Source: an uncultured Bacteroidales bacterium (GTDB taxonomy: Bacteria; Bacteroidota; Bacteroidia; Bacteroidales; UBA932). From it: a stretch of DNA of 9,030 nt. Below, piece by piece: positions 6,702 to 9,030 of this stretch. Under the pieces are notes generated by a model. The model was not told the DNA's origin, made no database searches, and saw only the letters and a list, made by a program, of their open reading frames with translations. Each line of letters opens with the position of its first letter. Within the stretch, counting starts at the first letter, position 1. Where the stretch lies: assembly GCA_947305045.1 (NCBI GenBank), contig CAMZCW010000084.1, positions 1-9,030 of the forward strand, read 5' to 3'. The position numbers and the translations under genes were made by a program.

Positions 6702-9030
6702 ATGAACTGCAAGAAAATCTCATTCCGGCGGTTTTGGACTATCAGTGTTGCGCTGCTGGTCCTTGCCCTCCCGGGAGCCTTTGCGCAAAACAAGATTACC
6801 GTCAAGGGTATCGTCACGGACGAACTCGGCGAGCCAATGATTGGCGCGGGCGTTCTGGTCAAGAACACGGTTACCGGTGTCATCACCGGCCTGGATGGCG
6901 AGTATTCCATTACCATCGACGCAGCCGGCGGCGGTGGCATTTTGGTTTTCTCCACCCTGGGCTACGATGACCAGGAGGTTCCGGTGAACGGACGCACAGA
7001 AATCAACGTACAAATGCAGCCCCAGTCCACCTCCCTGGAAGAAGTAGTGGTTGTGGGTTACGGCGTACAGAAGAGAGAATCCGTAGTGGGAGCCATCTCC
7101 ACGGTGGATGCGTCCACCCTGAAAGTACCGTCGGCCCAATTGTCCACCGGTCTGGCCGGCCAGTTGTCCGGCGTGGTGGCCATGAGCCGCTCCGGTGAAC
7201 CCGGTAAAGGCAGCTCGGCCGACTTCTACATCCGGGGTGTTTCTTCCTTCCAGGGAACGGTGACCCCGCTGGTGCTGGTAGACGGCATCGAACGCGACAT
7301 CAACCTGGTGGACACCGATGACATCGAGTCCTTCTCCATCCTGAAAGACGCTTCGGCATCGGCCGTATATGGTGTACGTGGTGCAAACGGCGTTATCATC
7401 ATTACCACCAAAAAAGGTCAGGAGGGCCGTCCCAAGATCAGTTTCCGCTCGGAGACGGGTATCACCAGCCCCACCCAGCTGCCCAAGTTCGTGAATGCCA
7501 GCCAGTTTGCGGAAATGGCCAATGAGGCTTACTTTGGCGCCTACGGTACCTACCCGTATGACGAAGAAGCCCTGGCCCATTACCGCAATGGGGATGACCC
7601 TGACCTGTATCCGGATGTGGACTGGATGAAAGCCCTGTACAAGAACGTGGCCACCAACCAGCGCATCAACATCAGCGTCAACGGCGGTACGGAAGTCGTC
7701 AAATACTTCGTTTCCGGTAGCTACTTTACGGAATCGTCCATCTTCCGCAGATCCAACGAATACGCTTATAACTCGTCCATCAAATACGACAAGTTTAACT
7801 TCCGCGCCAACGTAGATATCAACGTGACGCCTTCCACGGTGCTTAGCGTGAACATGGCCAACATCTATGAGATCCGCTTCGCACCCGGAACGGAAACCAG
7901 CCAAATCTGGTACCGCGCTTTCCGTACATCCCCGAATGCCTTCCCTGTGGTCTATTCCGACGGAACGCTGTCCGCCCCTTCGGTAGCCGGCGAGCAAAAC
8001 CCGTATAATCTGTTGGTACACACCGGTTACCGGGAACAGTTCTGGAACAGTGCGCAGTCCCTGATTGGCCTCAAGCAGGACTTCGGCGCCATCTGGGACC
8101 CGCTCCAGGGCCTCACCGCCAGCATCAAGTTCTCCTGGGATGCTACGGGTTCGCAAACGCAGGTACGTTCCAAGACCCCGCGCCAGTTCCACGCCAGCGG
8201 CCGTGACGACGAAGGCAAGCTCATCTTCGGCAACCCCATCTATGAAGGCAGCGAAACGCTCAGCTTCTCCTCCAGCGCATACAGCTACCTGGTAACATAC
8301 ATGGAAGGTTCCATCAACTACAGCCGCCTGTTTGGCAAGCACCGCGTAGGTGCCATGTTGCTGTACAACCACAAAATCCGCCGCAACACCAACGGTTATA
8401 ACTCCACCAACTCCATTCCTTATAAGAATCAAGGTATCGCGGGCCGTATCACCTATGCCTACAAAGACCGTTACTTCGCGGAATTCAACATGGGTTACAA
8501 CGGCTCGGAAAACTTTGCTCCGGGGCATCGCTTCGGCTTCTTCCCGGCAGTATCGGCCGGTTGGCTCATGTCCGAAGAACCCTGGTGGGCGCCCGTCAAG
8601 GACTATGTCAACATGGTCAAGTGGAAAGGCTCCTATGGAAAGGTCGGTAACGACCAAATCAGCGGCACCCGCTGGCTGTACCTGTCCACCATCATTGGCG
8701 GAAACTCCTTTGTGATGGGCAAAACCGGCTCCGACGGCGGTTCCGGCCTGGTAACCGGCCGTCCGGAAAACCTTAATTTCTCCTGGGAAGAAGAAACCAA
8801 GCTCAACCTGGGTGTGGAATTTGAGCTTTTCCGTGAGCTGCGCGTACAGGCCGACTACTTTAACTCCCACCGTACCGGCATCCTCATGCAGCGTAGCGGC
8901 CTCCCCTCCTACGCCGGTTTGCAAAACTCCAACAAACTGCCTTACGTGAACGTAGGTGAAACCCTCAACTCCGGCGTGGACCTGTCGCTGGATTGGCACA
9001 AGCAGGTGGGCGAATGGTTCTTCACCGCCC
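6702..9030 (+). CDS. SusC/RagA-family TonB-dependent outer-membrane receptor, 3' end cut by window edge
   Basis: I translated 776 complete codons from the ATG at 6702; no stop or frameshift appears before the window edge. SusC proteins usually run to 1000-1100 residues, so about a quarter is missing. A positively charged n-region (KKISFRR) and hydrophobic core lead to a signal-peptidase site near AFA-QN (28/29). Residues 31-106 form the carboxypeptidase-regulatory-like domain (VKGIVTDELGEPMIGAGV onward). A TonB-box region LEEVVVVGYG (112-121) precedes the plug, with YIRGV (176-180), VLVDGIER (191-198) and the SusC signature DASASAVYGVRGANG (216-230). The rest is beta-barrel, including NFAPGHRFGFFPAVSAGW and GSYGKVGNDQ. 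It imports glycans across the outer membrane with a SusD lipoprotein, expected just downstream. Divergence from the nan operon makes a NanO-like role in sialic acid or sialoglycan uptake plausible but unproven. Confidence 0.95.
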   Translation, partial: MNCKKISFRRFWTISVALLVLALPGAFAQNKITVKGIVTDELGEPMIGAGVLVKNTVTGVITGLDGEYSITIDAAGGGGILVFSTLGYDDQEVPVNGRTEINVQMQPQSTSLEEVVVVGYGVQKRESVVGAISTVDASTLKVPSAQLSTGLAGQLSGVVAMSRSGEPGKGSSADFYIRGVSSFQGTVTPLVLVDGIERDINLVDTDDIESFSILKDASASAVYGVRGANGVIIITTKKGQEGRPKISFRSETGITSPTQLPKFVNASQFAEMANEAYFGAYGTYPYDEEALAHYRNGDDPDLYPDVDWMKALYKNVATNQRINISVNGGTEVVKYFVSGSYFTESSIFRRSNEYAYNSSIKYDKFNFRANVDINVTPSTVLSVNMANIYEIRFAPGTETSQIWYRAFRTSPNAFPVVYSDGTLSAPSVAGEQNPYNLLVHTGYREQFWNSAQSLIGLKQDFGAIWDPLQGLTASIKFSWDATGSQTQVRSKTPRQFHASGRDDEGKLIFGNPIYEGSETLSFSSSAYSYLVTYMEGSINYSRLFGKHRVGAMLLYNHKIRRNTNGYNSTNSIPYKNQGIAGRITYAYKDRYFAEFNMGYNGSENFAPGHRFGFFPAVSAGWLMSEEPWWAPVKDYVNMVKWKGSYGKVGNDQISGTRWLYLSTIIGGNSFVMGKTGSDGGSGLVTGRPENLNFSWEEETKLNLGVEFELFRELRVQADYFNSHRTGILMQRSGLPSYAGLQNSNKLPYVNVGETLNSGVDLSLDWHKQVGEWFFTA

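Noticed and set aside
6720..8999. 759-codon open frame on the minus strand opposite the susC-like gene
   Set aside because: The plus strand has an unbroken SusC protein with signal peptide, plug and barrel motifs. The antisense frame has no recognisable domain and arises from the strong codon-position GC bias of the real gene.
1..9030. Search for CRISPR arrays, tRNA or rRNA genes, insertion sequences and phage or defence genes
   Set aside because: No regularly spaced repeats, cloverleaf-like segments, transposase motifs or terminal inverted repeats were seen; coding genes fill all but about 220 nt of the window.

Overview
The window reads as a chromosomal carbohydrate-utilisation locus from a gut-type member of the Bacteroidota, probably Bacteroidales. 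Four things support this: a SusC-family TonB-dependent receptor, Bacteroidota-style promoter elements (TAnnTTTG at -7) with no Shine-Dalgarno sequences, lipoprotein-type export signals, and a catabolic gene set typical of mucin-glycan foragers. The coding DNA is visibly GC-rich and the single intergenic region is AT-rich. I cannot fix the genus.

Layout: six minus-strand genes fill positions 1-6507 with almost no gaps. In transcription order they are N-acetylneuraminate lyase (nanA/nanL type, 6507-5590), a cyclically permuted kelch mutarotase (nanM-like, 5600-4584), a GH33 sialidase (4587-3244), an MFS sugar transporter (nanT-like, 3239-2010), a GH109-like NAD-dependent glycosidase with a lipoprotein-type signal (1990-617), and the N-terminal part of a NahK-type N-acetylhexosamine kinase (613-1, cut by the window edge). 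Junctions are an 11-nt overlap, an ATGA overlap, and gaps of 4, 19 and 3 nt, so this is almost certainly one operon. A 194-nt divergent regulatory region (6508-6701) separates it from a plus-strand susC-like receptor gene (6702 to past the window end). That region holds a plausible promoter for each direction, an imperfect direct repeat, and a small hairpin in the nan leader.

Proposed function: the receptor (plus a SusD partner presumably just outside the window) imports sialylated glycan or sialic acid across the outer membrane. The sialidase releases Neu5Ac, the mutarotase interconverts its anomers, the MFS carrier takes it into the cytoplasm, and the lyase splits it into ManNAc and pyruvate. 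The GH109-like enzyme and NahK-type kinase extend the set towards alpha-GalNAc/HexNAc: release of terminal GalNAc from desialylated mucin or blood-group-A-like structures, then 1-phosphorylation. No NanE epimerase, RokA-type kinase or SusD gene lies in the window. The main interest is this pairing of a sialic acid operon with a GH109/NahK-type branch. The individual families are known, and I see no wholly new system.
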